Origin: Ramlibacter tataouinensis
GTDB lineage: Bacteria > Pseudomonadota > Gammaproteobacteria > Burkholderiales > Burkholderiaceae_C
Length of the DNA: 64,000 bases
Assembly: GCF_001580455.1 (NCBI RefSeq)
Contig: NZ_CP010951.1
Location: forward strand, 930,001-994,000
Direction of reading: 5' to 3'
Positions 1-8,564 of the stretch are shown here, one piece after another (position 1 is the stretch's first letter; each line of letters begins with the position of its first letter). A program made the position numbers and the translations under genes. Below the pieces are notes generated by a model. That model was not told where the DNA came from and ran no database searches. It saw nothing but the letters and a program-made list of their open reading frames with translations.

Positions 1-38
1 TGCAGCAGCAGCGGCAGGAAGAATGAGGTCTCTGGCAT
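1..38 (-). CDS. Possible 5' end of a truncated leftward gene
   Basis: An ATG at 38 opens leftward and remains open to the window edge, giving only 12 residues (MPETSFFLPLLL). An AGGA sits six bases upstream and the start lies 56 bases past the stop of the YceI gene on the same strand, so it could be the next gene of a yceI operon. The hydrophobic start would suit a signal peptide or membrane protein. YceI genes often neighbour a cytochrome b561 or a second YceI gene, but 12 residues cannot decide this. The call rests on start, RBS and context only. Confidence 0.35.
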   Translation of the reverse strand, partial: MPETSFFLPLLL

Positions 39-94
39 GGCGGTCCTTCGGCGGGCGACGCCGGCCCTGGTGGATGCCGGCGCCGGGTGCGTGC

Positions 95-697
95 TTACTG
101 CTTGACGCCTTCGATGTTGATACGCAGGTCCACTTCGTCGGTGGCTGCGCCCGGCACGCCGTAATTCATGCCGAAGTCGGTGCGCTTGATGGTCCCGGTG
201 GCGACGTAGCCCACGCGCTGCTCGCCCTTCATGCCCTTGCCGGCGCCCACTTGCTTGAGCTTGAAGGTCACGGGCTTGGTCACGCCACGCAGGGTGAGGC
301 TGCCCCCGATGGAGCCTTCACCGTTGGCGTCCAGCTTCACGCCGGTGGAGGCGAAGGTCATGGTCGGGAACTGCACGACATTGAAGAAGTCGGGGCTCTT
401 CAGGTGCTTGTCCAGGCCTTCGTGGTTGCTGTCGATGCTTTCGGTCTTGATCGTGACCGAGATCTTGCTCTTCTCGGGCGCGTCGACCACCAGGTCGCCG
501 GAGATGTCGTTGAAGCGACCCATGAAGCGGCTGACGCCACCGAGGTGGCCGACTTCGAAGAAGGCGCCGGAATGGGCGGCGTCGATCTTGTAGGCGCCGG
601 CGGGGACGGGCGCCGGGGCAGCGGCAAAGGCGGCGGCGGACAGCGCCAGGCCGGTGGCGGCAATGGCGAAGGAAACGGAACGGCGGATCTGGTTCAT
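95..697 (-). CDS. yceI: YceI family periplasmic lipocalin-like protein
   Basis: A 200-residue exported protein of the YceI family, small beta-barrels that bind isoprenoid or other lipid-like molecules in the periplasm. The N-terminus is a clear signal peptide: MNQIRR, a hydrophobic core, then an Ala-rich cleavage region near residues 22-26. The mature part has the YceI landmarks: 'YKIDAAHSGAFFEVGHLGG' near the start, 'ISVTIKTESIDSNHEGLDKH' in the middle, and 'LTLRGVTKPVTFKL' followed by 'RTDFGMNYG' near the end. The ATG at 697 is chosen over an upstream in-frame start because it begins the signal peptide and is preceded by GAGG. The ligand is unknown. Confidence 0.93.
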   Translation of the reverse strand: MNQIRRSVSFAIAATGLALSAAAFAAAPAPVPAGAYKIDAAHSGAFFEVGHLGGVSRFMGRFNDISGDLVVDAPEKSKISVTIKTESIDSNHEGLDKHLKSPDFFNVVQFPTMTFASTGVKLDANGEGSIGGSLTLRGVTKPVTFKLKQVGAGKGMKGEQRVGYVATGTIKRTDFGMNYGVPGAATDEVDLRINIEGVKQ

Positions 698-1067
698 GGG
701 GCCTCGTGTCGGTTTTCGATAGGGTCTTGAAGACGGCGATACGCCGGATTCGATGGGGGTCGCAATGAAGACGTACCCATGGATTCGATTCTTGTTGCGA
801 GGCCCCGATCGCATGGCGAGGGTTTTTGAAGCTCATGTTCGAAACGATTGAAGGAACCGGTTGGGGAAGCAGCTAAGCGTCGGAGCAGCCTGGAACCCAA
901 AAGTCTTGGGTCACCGGCGTAGTAAAAACCTTTGGGTGGGGCGGAGCGCGGAAGGCTGAGCGAGGGCCATCACCTCTGTGCCGACAGCTACGACCGCACG
1001 GTGTCGGTCGACGGCATGGGCCGGTGTTGGGCGAGCGTGCCCAGGGGAAGGCGGGGCGCGCCGGGTC
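698..1067. other. Intergenic region between yceI start and HNH gene end, with a short inverted repeat
   Basis: This 370-base stretch lies upstream of yceI and downstream of the HNH gene, both leftward, so it should hold the yceI promoter. I find no convincing -35/-10 pair by eye. It contains an inverted repeat at 895-911 (ACCCAA, five bases, TTGGGT), which could be an operator or a weak hairpin. No credible small gene is seen. Confidence 0.4.
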
Positions 1068-1625
1068 CTAGGCGTGCAGCCTGGAGTTTCGTGGCAAGTG
1101 CGCCATCAGGAACTCCATCTGGTCGGCCAGGATGCGGCGATTGCGCAGGATGAAGTCTTCCCAGAGGCTGGGAATGTAGGGCGCGTAGAGAAGCGGCATG
1201 CGGGCCTGCTCCGGCGTGCGGTTGCTCTTGCGGTGGTTGCAGGCCCGGCAGGCGGTGACCACGTTCATCCAGTGGTCCTTGCCGTTCTGCGCGAACGGAA
1301 TGACGTGCTCGCGCGTCAGCTCTTCCTCGTGCAAGTGCCGGCCGCAGTAGGCGCAGACGTTGCGGTCGCGCGCGAACAGCTTGCTATTGGTGAGGCCCGG
1401 CTTGAGCTCGAAGGGATTGATGTTCGGCACGCCCTTGGTGCCGATGATGCTGCTGACCCCGATCTGCGACTGCAGCCCGGTGATGGCGTTGTGGCCGCCA
1501 CGGAACAGGGCCACCCGCGCGCCCACCTCCCACCGCACCTCATCGGCGGCGTAGTGCAGCACGGCCTGCTCCAGCGAAATCCACGACTGGGGCAGTCCTT
1601 GGGCGGACAGCTTCAATACCTTCAA
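1068..1625 (-). CDS. HNH endonuclease
   Basis: A 185-residue protein with a zinc-stabilised HNH nuclease domain. C91-A-Y-C94 and C126-R-A-C129 form the zinc ribbon, and E106-H107, N121 and H131 lie where the catalytic and metal-binding HNH residues are expected. The N-terminal 85 residues are typical of a widespread bacterial HNH family with no settled physiological role. The start is read as TTG at 1625 because AGGAG lies seven bases upstream and the protein then begins MKVLKLSAQG; longer in-frame starts have no family-like sequence. Nothing nearby suggests a restriction system, so the substrate is unknown. The downstream side is the 370-base gap before yceI. Confidence 0.85.
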   Translation of the reverse strand: MKVLKLSAQGLPQSWISLEQAVLHYAADEVRWEVGARVALFRGGHNAITGLQSQIGVSSIIGTKGVPNINPFELKPGLTNSKLFARDRNVCAYCGRHLHEEELTREHVIPFAQNGKDHWMNVVTACRACNHRKSNRTPEQARMPLLYAPYIPSLWEDFILRNRRILADQMEFLMAHLPRNSRLHA

Positions 1626-1800
1626 GACACGACTCCTTTCTGAGAGGAAACCACGCTGAGGTGACGCCGGGCGCGCTGGGACGCGCTCTACAGCACAATA
1701 TACCCTCTTTTCGTGACCCTTTCTCCGCAGCGCAAAGCTTGGCGCTGCTTGGCGGACGGGCATGAACTGCTATCAAAAAGATACCACCGCAGCGCCGCCG

Positions 1801-2799
1801 ATGCAGATCTTCCGAGGCTTCCACCATCCGGGCATCGCCCGCGCGTCGGCCGTCACGATCGGCAACTTCGACGGCGTGCACCGCGGCCACCAGGCCATGC
1901 TCGCGCTGCTGAACAACGAGGCGCGGCACCGCGGTGTCACCAGCTGCGTGCTCACCTTCGAGCCGCACCCGCGTGACTACTTCGCCGCGCTCGCACGCAA
2001 GCCAGAACTGGCGCCCGCCCGGGTCGCCACGCTGCGCGACAAGCTCACCGAACTCGCCCGCTGTGGCGTCGACCAGTGCGTCGTACTTCCGTTTGATGCC
2101 CGCCTGTCGTCCATGGTTCCCGAGGCCTTCATCGACCGTGTGCTGGTGCAGGGTCTGGGCGCGCGCTACGTGCTGGTAGGCGATGATTTCCGCTTCGGCG
2201 CCAAGCGCGCCGGCGACTACGCGATGCTGGATGCCGCCGGTGCGGCCAAGGGCTTCGACGTGGCGCGCATGAACAGCTACCAGGTCCACGGCCTGCGGGT
2301 TTCCAGCTCGGCGGTGCGCGAGGCGCTGGGGCGCGGCGACATGGAAGGCGTCGCCGCCCTGCTGGGCCGCCCCTACAGCATCAGCGGCCATGTGCTGCAT
2401 GGCCGCAAGCTCGGGCGCGAGCTCGGCTTCAAGACGGTGAACCTGCGCTTCAAGCACTGGAAACCGGCCGCCAGCGGGATCTTCGCCGTGCTGGTGCACG
2501 GCCTTGATGATCAGCCGCTCGAAGGCGTGGCCAACCTGGGCATCCGGCCCTCGCTCGACCCGCGCGACGTCAACGGCGGCCGGGTGCTGCTGGAGACGCA
2601 CGTCTTCGACTGGCCCGCCCACCTCGGCCCCGAGGGGGGGTACGGTAAAATCATTCAGGTGGAACTGCTGCACAAATTGCACGACGAGCTCAAGTACGAC
2701 GGCCTGGACGCCCTGAGCGCCGGGATCCGCCGCGACTGCGCGGAGGCTCGCGCGTTCTTCGCCTCCACGCGCCGCCAGACCACGCGCGACCGAATTTAG
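1801..2799 (+). CDS. ribF: Bifunctional riboflavin kinase / FAD synthetase
   Basis: Makes FMN from riboflavin and then FAD from FMN, in the cytoplasm. The N-terminal nucleotidyltransferase domain shows GNFDGVHRGH from residue 21 and SSSAVREAL later. The C-terminal kinase domain carries GRKLGRELGFKTVNL and GVANLGIRPS. Length is 332 residues from the ATG at 1801, which matches the family and gives the usual MQIFRGFHHPG start. An in-frame ATG at 1762 would add 13 atypical residues. It precedes ileS-lspA on the same strand, the common proteobacterial order ribF-ileS-lspA, but 114 bases containing an inverted repeat separate it from ileS. Confidence 0.95.
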   Translation: MQIFRGFHHPGIARASAVTIGNFDGVHRGHQAMLALLNNEARHRGVTSCVLTFEPHPRDYFAALARKPELAPARVATLRDKLTELARCGVDQCVVLPFDARLSSMVPEAFIDRVLVQGLGARYVLVGDDFRFGAKRAGDYAMLDAAGAAKGFDVARMNSYQVHGLRVSSSAVREALGRGDMEGVAALLGRPYSISGHVLHGRKLGRELGFKTVNLRFKHWKPAASGIFAVLVHGLDDQPLEGVANLGIRPSLDPRDVNGGRVLLETHVFDWPAHLGPEGGYGKIIQVELLHKLHDELKYDGLDALSAGIRRDCAEARAFFASTRRQTTRDRI

Positions 2800-2824
2800 T
2801 GGGCGGCTGCCCGCTCGCCGGCCT

Positions 2825-2894
2825 TCGACAGGCTCAGGGCGAACGGTTCCGCCTCGCTCCCGCACTCGCCTTTCAGATGGGGTGAGCCTGTCGA
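2825..2894. repeat. REP-like palindromic intergenic repeat
   Basis: Two 12-base arms, TCGACAGGCTCA at 2825-2836 and its exact reverse complement at 2883-2894, enclose 46 bases in the ribF-ileS gap. The left arm with its flank (CTTCGACAGGCTCAGGGCGA) matches a repetitive extragenic motif scattered between genes in several high-GC proteobacteria, often recognised by the false peptide VRPEPVEG in the opposite frame, which is present here. It may fold in the ribF-ileS transcript and modulate termination or mRNA stability. Confidence 0.65.
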
Positions 2895-2913
2895 TGCCCA
2901 CACGAGTTCCCGC

Positions 2914-5766
2914 ATGACCGACAAGACCGATTACCGAGCCACGCTCAACCTGCCCGACACGCCATTCCCGATGCGCGGCGACCTGCCCAAGCGCGAGCCG
3001 GGCTGGGTGCGCGAGTGGGAGGAAAAGGGCCTGTACAAGAAGCTGCGCGCGGCGCGCTGCCAGCACGAGAAGTTCGTGCTGCACGACGGCCCGCCCTATG
3101 CCAACGGCCAGATCCACATGGGCCACGCGGTCAACAAGATCCTCAAGGACATGATCGTGAAGGCGCGCCAGCTCAAGGGGCTGGATGCCGCCTACATCCC
3201 CGGCTGGGATTGCCACGGCCTGCCGATCGAGAACGCCATCGAGAAGAAGTTCGGCCGCAACCTGCCGCGCGACGAGATGCAGGCCAAGAGCCGCGCCTTC
3301 GCCACCGAGCAGATCGGTATCCAGATGGCCGACTTCAAGCGGCTGGGCGTGCTGGGCGACTGGGACCATCCCTACCGCACCATGGACTTCGTCAACGAAG
3401 CCGAGGAGATCCGCGCCTTCAAGCGGGTGATCGAGCGCGGTTTCGTCTACCGCGGCCTCAAGCCCGTGTACTGGTGCTTCGACTGTGGCTCCTCGCTGGC
3501 CGAGTTCGAGATCGAATACGCCGACAAGAAGTCGCAGACGCTGGACGTCGGCTTCAAGAGCGCCGAGCCGGACAAGCTGGCCGCCGCCTTCGGCGTTGCG
3601 CCTTCCACCAAGGACGCCTTCGTCGTCATCTGGACCACCACCGCCTGGACCATCCCGGCCAACCAGGCGCTGAACCTCAACCCCGAGCTCGAGTATTCAC
3701 TGGTCGATACCGAGAAGGGCCTGCTGGTTCTGGCCGCCTCGTTGGTCGGCCGCTGCCTGGAGCGCTACAAGCTCGAAGGCCAGGTGCTCGCCACCGTCAA
3801 GGGCGAAAAGCTTGCCGGCCTGTCGTTCCAGCATCCGCTGTACGACGTCGACCCGGGCTACCGGCGCCTGTCGCCCGTGTACCTGGCCGACTACGCCACG
3901 GCCGAGGACGGCACCGGCATCGTGCACTCCTCGCCCGCCTACGGCCTGGACGACTTCAACTCCTGCGTCTCGCATGGCCTGGCTTACGACGACATCCTGA
4001 ATCCGGTGCAGGGCCACGGCGCCTACGCGCCGGACTTCGCCCTGTTCGGCGGCCTGAACATCTGGAAGGCGGTGCCGCAGATCATCGACGCGCTGCGCCA
4101 TGCGCACCGGCTATTCGCCACCGAGGGCATCACCCACAGCTATCCGCATTGCTGGCGCCACAAGTCGCCGGTGATCTACCGCGCCGCCGCGCAGTGGTTT
4201 GTGCGCATGGACGAGGGCGAGGGCGTGTTCACCAAGGACAAGGCGCCCCAGACGCTGCGCCAGATGGCGCTGGCGGCCATCGAGGAAACCAGCTTCTATC
4301 CGGAAAACGGCAAGGCCCGCCTGCGCGACATGATCGCGGGCCGCCCCGACTGGTGCATCAGCCGCCAGCGCAGCTGGGGCGTGCCGCTGCCCTTCTTCCT
4401 GCACAAGGACAGCAACGACCTCCACCCGAAGACGATGGAGATCCTGGACGTCGCCGCGATCATGGTGGAGCAAGGTGGCATCGAGGCCTGGAGCAAGGCA
4501 TCGACCGAGGAGATCCTGGCCAAGGTCGGGGCGGCCGCCGACGCGCCCCACTACACCAAGAGCGCCGACATCCTGGAGGTCTGGTTCGACTCCGGTACCA
4601 CCCACACCACCGTGCTCAAGCGCTCGCACGCCGGCGCCGCCCACGAGCACGGGCCGGAGGCCGACCTCTACCTGGAAGGCCACGACCAGCACCGCGGCTG
4701 GTTTCACTCCTCGCTGCTGACGGCCTGCGCGATGTACGGGCGCGCGCCCTACCGCGGCCTGCTCACCCACGGCTTCACCGTCGACGCGCAGGGCCGCAAG
4801 ATGAGCAAGTCGCAGGGCAACGGCGTGGACCCGCAGGAGACCACGCAAAAGCTCGGGGCCGAGATCATCCGCCTGTGGGTGGCCGCCTCCGACTATTCGG
4901 GCGACATTGCCGGCGACGACAAGATCCTCGCCCGCGTGGTCGACGCCTACCGCCGCATCCGCAACACGCTGCGCTTCCTGCTGGCCAACACCAGCGACTT
5001 CGACCCGGCCAAGGACGCGGTGCCGCTGGCCGACATGCTGGAGATCGACCGCTACGCGCTGTCGCGCGCCGCGCAGTTCCAGGAGGAGGTGCTGGCGCAC
5101 TACGAGGTGTACGAGTTCCACCCGGTGGTCGCCAAGCTGCAGGTGTACTGTTCGGAGGACCTGGGCGCCTTCTACCTGGACGTGCTGAAGGACCGCCTCT
5201 ACACCACTGCGCCCAAGTCGCTGGCGCGCCGCAGCGCGCAGACGGCCCTGTGGAACATCACCCACGCGATGCTGCGCTGGATGGCGCCCTTCCTCTCGTT
5301 CACTGCCGAGGAAGCCTGGAGGATCTTCGGCAGCTCCGAATCGATCTTCCTGGAGACCTACGCCGAGATCGGCGGCCCCGACGCCGCCCTGATCGAGAAG
5401 TGGACCCGCATCCGCGCCGCCCGCGAGATGGTGAACAAGGAGATCGAGTCGCTGCGCGAAGCCGGCAAGGTGGGCTCGTCGCTGCAGGCCAACGTGGCCG
5501 TCACCGTGCCGATGCAGACCCACGGCGAGCTGTGGAACGCGCTGGCCAGCCTGGGCGAGGACCTGAAGTTCGTCTTCATCACCTCGCGCGCCGCCGTGGT
5601 CGCGGGCGAGTCGATGAAGGTGGACGTCACGCCGTCCGAGTCGCAGAAATGCGAGCGCTGCTGGCATTGGCGCGATGACGTCGGGAGCGATCCGGCCCAT
5701 CCCACCATCTGCGGCCGCTGCGTCAGCAACCTCTTCGGGACCGGCGAAACCCGGACCTGCGCCTGA
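2914..5766 (+). CDS. ileS: Isoleucyl-tRNA synthetase
   Basis: Charges tRNA-Ile with isoleucine; class I aminoacyl-tRNA synthetase, 950 residues, full length for the bacterial type. The HIGH signature appears as HMGH in PYANGQIHMGHAVNK. The KMSKS loop is KMSKSQGNG around residue 630. The C-terminal zinc finger CERCW...CGRC is intact. An editing (CP1) domain lies between the two signatures. The stop overlaps the lspA start by one base (TGATG), so the two are translationally coupled. No T-box or other leader is seen. Confidence 0.98.
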   Translation: MTDKTDYRATLNLPDTPFPMRGDLPKREPGWVREWEEKGLYKKLRAARCQHEKFVLHDGPPYANGQIHMGHAVNKILKDMIVKARQLKGLDAAYIPGWDCHGLPIENAIEKKFGRNLPRDEMQAKSRAFATEQIGIQMADFKRLGVLGDWDHPYRTMDFVNEAEEIRAFKRVIERGFVYRGLKPVYWCFDCGSSLAEFEIEYADKKSQTLDVGFKSAEPDKLAAAFGVAPSTKDAFVVIWTTTAWTIPANQALNLNPELEYSLVDTEKGLLVLAASLVGRCLERYKLEGQVLATVKGEKLAGLSFQHPLYDVDPGYRRLSPVYLADYATAEDGTGIVHSSPAYGLDDFNSCVSHGLAYDDILNPVQGHGAYAPDFALFGGLNIWKAVPQIIDALRHAHRLFATEGITHSYPHCWRHKSPVIYRAAAQWFVRMDEGEGVFTKDKAPQTLRQMALAAIEETSFYPENGKARLRDMIAGRPDWCISRQRSWGVPLPFFLHKDSNDLHPKTMEILDVAAIMVEQGGIEAWSKASTEEILAKVGAAADAPHYTKSADILEVWFDSGTTHTTVLKRSHAGAAHEHGPEADLYLEGHDQHRGWFHSSLLTACAMYGRAPYRGLLTHGFTVDAQGRKMSKSQGNGVDPQETTQKLGAEIIRLWVAASDYSGDIAGDDKILARVVDAYRRIRNTLRFLLANTSDFDPAKDAVPLADMLEIDRYALSRAAQFQEEVLAHYEVYEFHPVVAKLQVYCSEDLGAFYLDVLKDRLYTTAPKSLARRSAQTALWNITHAMLRWMAPFLSFTAEEAWRIFGSSESIFLETYAEIGGPDAALIEKWTRIRAAREMVNKEIESLREAGKVGSSLQANVAVTVPMQTHGELWNALASLGEDLKFVFITSRAAVVAGESMKVDVTPSESQKCERCWHWRDDVGSDPAHPTICGRCVSNLFGTGETRTCA

Positions 5767-6260
5767 TGGCGGGCGCGCGCGCCGCCGCCGGCTGGGTCCA
5801 CTGGCTGGGCCTGGCCCTGGCCATCTTCATTGCCGACCAGTTCACCAAGGTCCTGATCCTGGGCTACTACCGCCTCGGCGATTCGACCTATGTGACCAGC
5901 TTCTTCAACGTCGTGCGGGCCCACAACACCGGCGCGGCCTTCTCCTTTCTGGCCGACGCCTCCGGCTGGCAGCGCTGGCTGTTCACCGCCATCGGCGTCG
6001 TCGCGGCGGTCTTCATCGTCTGGCTGCTGCGCTCGCACGCGGGACAGAAGCTGTTCTCCTTCGCCCTCGCCTGCATCCTGGGCGGCGCGATCGGCAACGT
6101 GTTCGACCGGCTGCTGCACGGCTACGTGGTCGACTTCATCCAGCTGCACTGGGACAGCCGCTACTACTTCCCGGCATTCAACGTGGCCGACAGCGCCATC
6201 ACGGTGGGCGCCGCCTGCCTGATCCTGGACGAACTGCGCCGGGTGCGGCGCACCAGCTAG
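5766..6260 (+). CDS. lspA: Lipoprotein signal peptidase (signal peptidase II)
   Basis: Inner-membrane aspartyl protease that removes signal peptides from diacylated prolipoproteins. It has 164 residues with about four transmembrane helices. Conserved boxes are present: NVVRAHNTGAAFS near the middle, GNVFDRLLHGYVVDF and FNVADSAITVG, the last two carrying the catalytic aspartates. It overlaps ileS by one base, a conserved gene pair. Lipoproteins and lolCD elsewhere in the window belong to the same pathway. Confidence 0.97.
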   Translation: MAGARAAAGWVHWLGLALAIFIADQFTKVLILGYYRLGDSTYVTSFFNVVRAHNTGAAFSFLADASGWQRWLFTAIGVVAAVFIVWLLRSHAGQKLFSFALACILGGAIGNVFDRLLHGYVVDFIQLHWDSRYYFPAFNVADSAITVGAACLILDELRRVRRTS

Positions 6261-6349
6261 CCGCGCAGGGTCCCGGGCGAGTTAGCAACACGGCTGCCGC
6301 TTCCGGATCCCACGACGCCTGCCCAAGGCGTATAGTTGACCCAGAAGCA

Positions 6350-8053
6350 ATGAAGCACCTGTTGAATCTCCTGGCGGCGATCGCGCTGCTGGTATGGGGG
6401 ACACATCTTGTGCGCGCCGGCATTCTTCGGGTGTTCGGCGCCGACCTTCGGAACGTGCTCGCCCGCAGCGTTGGCAATCGCTGGAAGGCGGCGCTTTCCG
6501 GCTTGGGCGTGACCGCCCTCGTGCAGTCGAGCACCGCCACCGCCCTGATCGTCTCCTCCTTCGTGGGCCAGGGCCTGGTCGCGCTGCCGCTGGCGCTGGC
6601 CGTGATGCTGGGCGCCGACGTGGGCACCAGCCTGATGACGGTGGTGTTCTCGTTCGACCTGTCCTGGCTGTCGCCGTTCTTCATCTTCTTCGGTGTGGTG
6701 CTCTTCATCTCGCGCCAGTCCACCCCGGTCGGCCGCTTCGGCCGCATCCTGATCGGCCTGGGGCTGATGCTGCTGGCGCTGCGGCTGATCGCCGAGTCCA
6801 CCCAGGTCATGACCCAATCGCCCGTGGTCAAGAGCCTGCTGGCCTCGATCTCCAGCGACCTGCTGCTCGAGATCACCGTGGGGGCGATGCTGGCGGTGCT
6901 GGCCTATTCCAGCCTGGCGATGGTGCTGCTGACCGCCACGCTCGCGGCCTCCGGGCTGGTGCCCCTGGAATCGGCGATTGGGCTGGTGCTGGGCGCCAAC
7001 CTGGGCAGCGGCCTGCTGGCCGTGGTCACCACCGGCAAGTCGTCGGTGGAAGTCCGGCAGGTGCCATTGGGCAACCTGATCTTCAAGGCGCTCGGCGTGC
7101 TGGCGATCGCTCCCCTGTCGGGACTGTGGCTGCGCCATGTCCGTCCGTTCATCGGCGACCCGGGCGCGGTGGTGGTGCTGTTCCACCTGGGCTTCAACCT
7201 GGTCGTCGCGCTCGCATTCATCGGCTTCACCCAGGTGATCGCGCGCTGGGTCAACCAGTGGCTGCCCAAGCCGGACAAGACACTGGTCGCCGGCCGGCCG
7301 CACCACCTCGATCCGTCGGCGCTCGAAACCCCTTCATTGGCAATCTCCTGCGCGGCACGCGAGGCCCTGCACCAGGCCGACGTGGTCGAGACCATGATGG
7401 TGGGCATGCTCACCGTGATCAAGACCAACGACCTGCGGCTAGCCGAGGAGTTGCGGGCGCTCGACGACGACGTCGACGAGCTCTATTCCGCCATCAAGTA
7501 CTACCTCACCAAGATCTCACGCGAGGCACTGGGCGAGGAAGAGAGCCGCCGCTGGACCGACATCATCAGCTTCACGATCAACATGGAGCAGATCGGCGAC
7601 ATCATCGAGCGGGTGCTGATCGACATCGAGGACAAGAAGATCCGCAAGGGTCGCAGCTTCTCCGATGCCGGCATGGCCGAGATTTGCGAATTGCACGCGC
7701 GCCTGATCGACAACCTGCGCCTGGGCATGAGCGTCTTCCTCAACGGCTCGGTGCGCGACGCCCAGAAACTGCTGGAGGAGAAGGCGCGCTTTCGCGACCT
7801 GGAGCGCGCCTATGCCTCCACGCACCTCACGCGCCTCACCGGCAACAGCGTGCAAAGCATCGAGACCAGTTCTCTGCACATCGACCTGATCAGCGATCTC
7901 AAGCGCATCAATTCGCACATTTGCTCGATCGCCTACCCGATCCTGGACTCGGCCGGCGCGCTCGCGCCCAGCCGCCTGCGCCAGCAGACGCTGCCGGAAG
8001 CGCCCCCCAGCGTGACGGCCGGGGTGTCTAGTGTGTCTCGGGCTCGCTCTTGA
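6350..8053 (+). CDS. Na/Pi cotransporter family protein with PhoU-like C-terminus
   Basis: A 567-residue inner-membrane protein of the NptA/SLC34-like Na+/phosphate cotransporter family. The transport half holds the two inverted repeats with the QSSTATALI signature near residue 60 and the matching YSSLAMVLLTATLA segment near residue 185, with eight or more membrane helices. Residues from about 340 onward are soluble and helical (EALHQADVVETMMVGML, repeated acidic stretches), resembling PhoU and probably regulatory. The start at 6350 gives MKHLLNLLAAIALLVWG, the usual first helix. The 3' end overlaps the convergent response-regulator gene by 26 bases. Phosphate specificity is a family inference. 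Confidence 0.9.
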   Translation: MKHLLNLLAAIALLVWGTHLVRAGILRVFGADLRNVLARSVGNRWKAALSGLGVTALVQSSTATALIVSSFVGQGLVALPLALAVMLGADVGTSLMTVVFSFDLSWLSPFFIFFGVVLFISRQSTPVGRFGRILIGLGLMLLALRLIAESTQVMTQSPVVKSLLASISSDLLLEITVGAMLAVLAYSSLAMVLLTATLAASGLVPLESAIGLVLGANLGSGLLAVVTTGKSSVEVRQVPLGNLIFKALGVLAIAPLSGLWLRHVRPFIGDPGAVVVLFHLGFNLVVALAFIGFTQVIARWVNQWLPKPDKTLVAGRPHHLDPSALETPSLAISCAAREALHQADVVETMMVGMLTVIKTNDLRLAEELRALDDDVDELYSAIKYYLTKISREALGEEESRRWTDIISFTINMEQIGDIIERVLIDIEDKKIRKGRSFSDAGMAEICELHARLIDNLRLGMSVFLNGSVRDAQKLLEEKARFRDLERAYASTHLTRLTGNSVQSIETSSLHIDLISDLKRINSHICSIAYPILDSAGALAPSRLRQQTLPEAPPSVTAGVSSVSRARS

Positions 8054-8417
8054 CCGGGCTCATGCAATAGTCGATCAGGGCGTCGATCTCGGTCGACTTG
8101 TCGAAGACCGCGTCCGCGCCCAGCTGGCTGCAGCGCCAGCGCACATCCTTGGTCGCGTGATTCGACAGCACCACCATCCTCTGCGTCGGACGCCTGGTGC
8201 GGCAGGCCTGCAGGATATTCAGGCCACTGCCTTCCTTGAGGAACAGGTCGATGATCGCCAGGTCCCAGTGCTCGTCGTTCTGGGCCAGCCACTCCTTGCC
8301 TTCACTTTCGGTCTCGGCGCTGCCCACTGGCTCGACCATGGCGAGCTCCTGCAGAGTCTCGATGAGGTTCTCCCGTATCGTCGGGCTATCTTCGACGATG
8401 TATGCACGACAGGCCAT
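8028..8417 (-). CDS. Single-domain response regulator
   Basis: A stand-alone receiver domain of 129 residues with no output domain. The phosphorylation pocket is complete: E9-D10 for metal binding, D57 as phosphoacceptor (AIIDLFLKEGSG), S85 in LSNHA and K107 in VFDKS. Such proteins act through protein contacts or phosphotransfer. No histidine kinase is encoded nearby. The ATG at 8417 gives MACRAYIVED, the usual receiver start; a nine-residue upstream extension is unlikely. A perfect inverted repeat (CGTGG, GATT, CCACG) at 8429-8442 lies just upstream and could be regulatory. The gene converges on the Na/Pi transporter with a 26-base overlap. Confidence 0.9.
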   Translation of the reverse strand: MACRAYIVEDSPTIRENLIETLQELAMVEPVGSAETESEGKEWLAQNDEHWDLAIIDLFLKEGSGLNILQACRTRRPTQRMVVLSNHATKDVRWRCSQLGADAVFDKSTEIDALIDYCMSPVKSEPETH

Positions 8418-8564
8418 GTTGTGATTTCCGTGGGATTCCACGACGTCAACTGGCCGCGATCCCTGCTCTAGGGGTTGACTCTATCCTCCCAAGCGATGGA
8501 AGCATGAAAGGTCCCAAGCCAAGCTAACGTAGGAACGGTCGTGCAAGCTCCTGCCGGGTCAGAG

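Noticed and set aside
1762..1800. Earlier ATG start for ribF, and a CTATCAAAAAGATACC stretch near 1771 as a known repeat
   Set aside because: The extra 13 residues do not match the RibF N-terminus. The short AT-rich sequence resembles repeats seen in relatives but a single copy is not enough.
1540..3369. Long leftward open frame (609 codons) across ribF and ileS
   Set aside because: It is antisense to two well-supported genes, contains the REP-derived VRPEPVEG phrase, and has no recognisable domain. It is a high-GC shadow.
3015..5678. Long rightward frame (887 codons) inside ileS in another frame
   Set aside because: It lies wholly within ileS, with Arg/Pro/Ala-rich composition typical of shifted frames.
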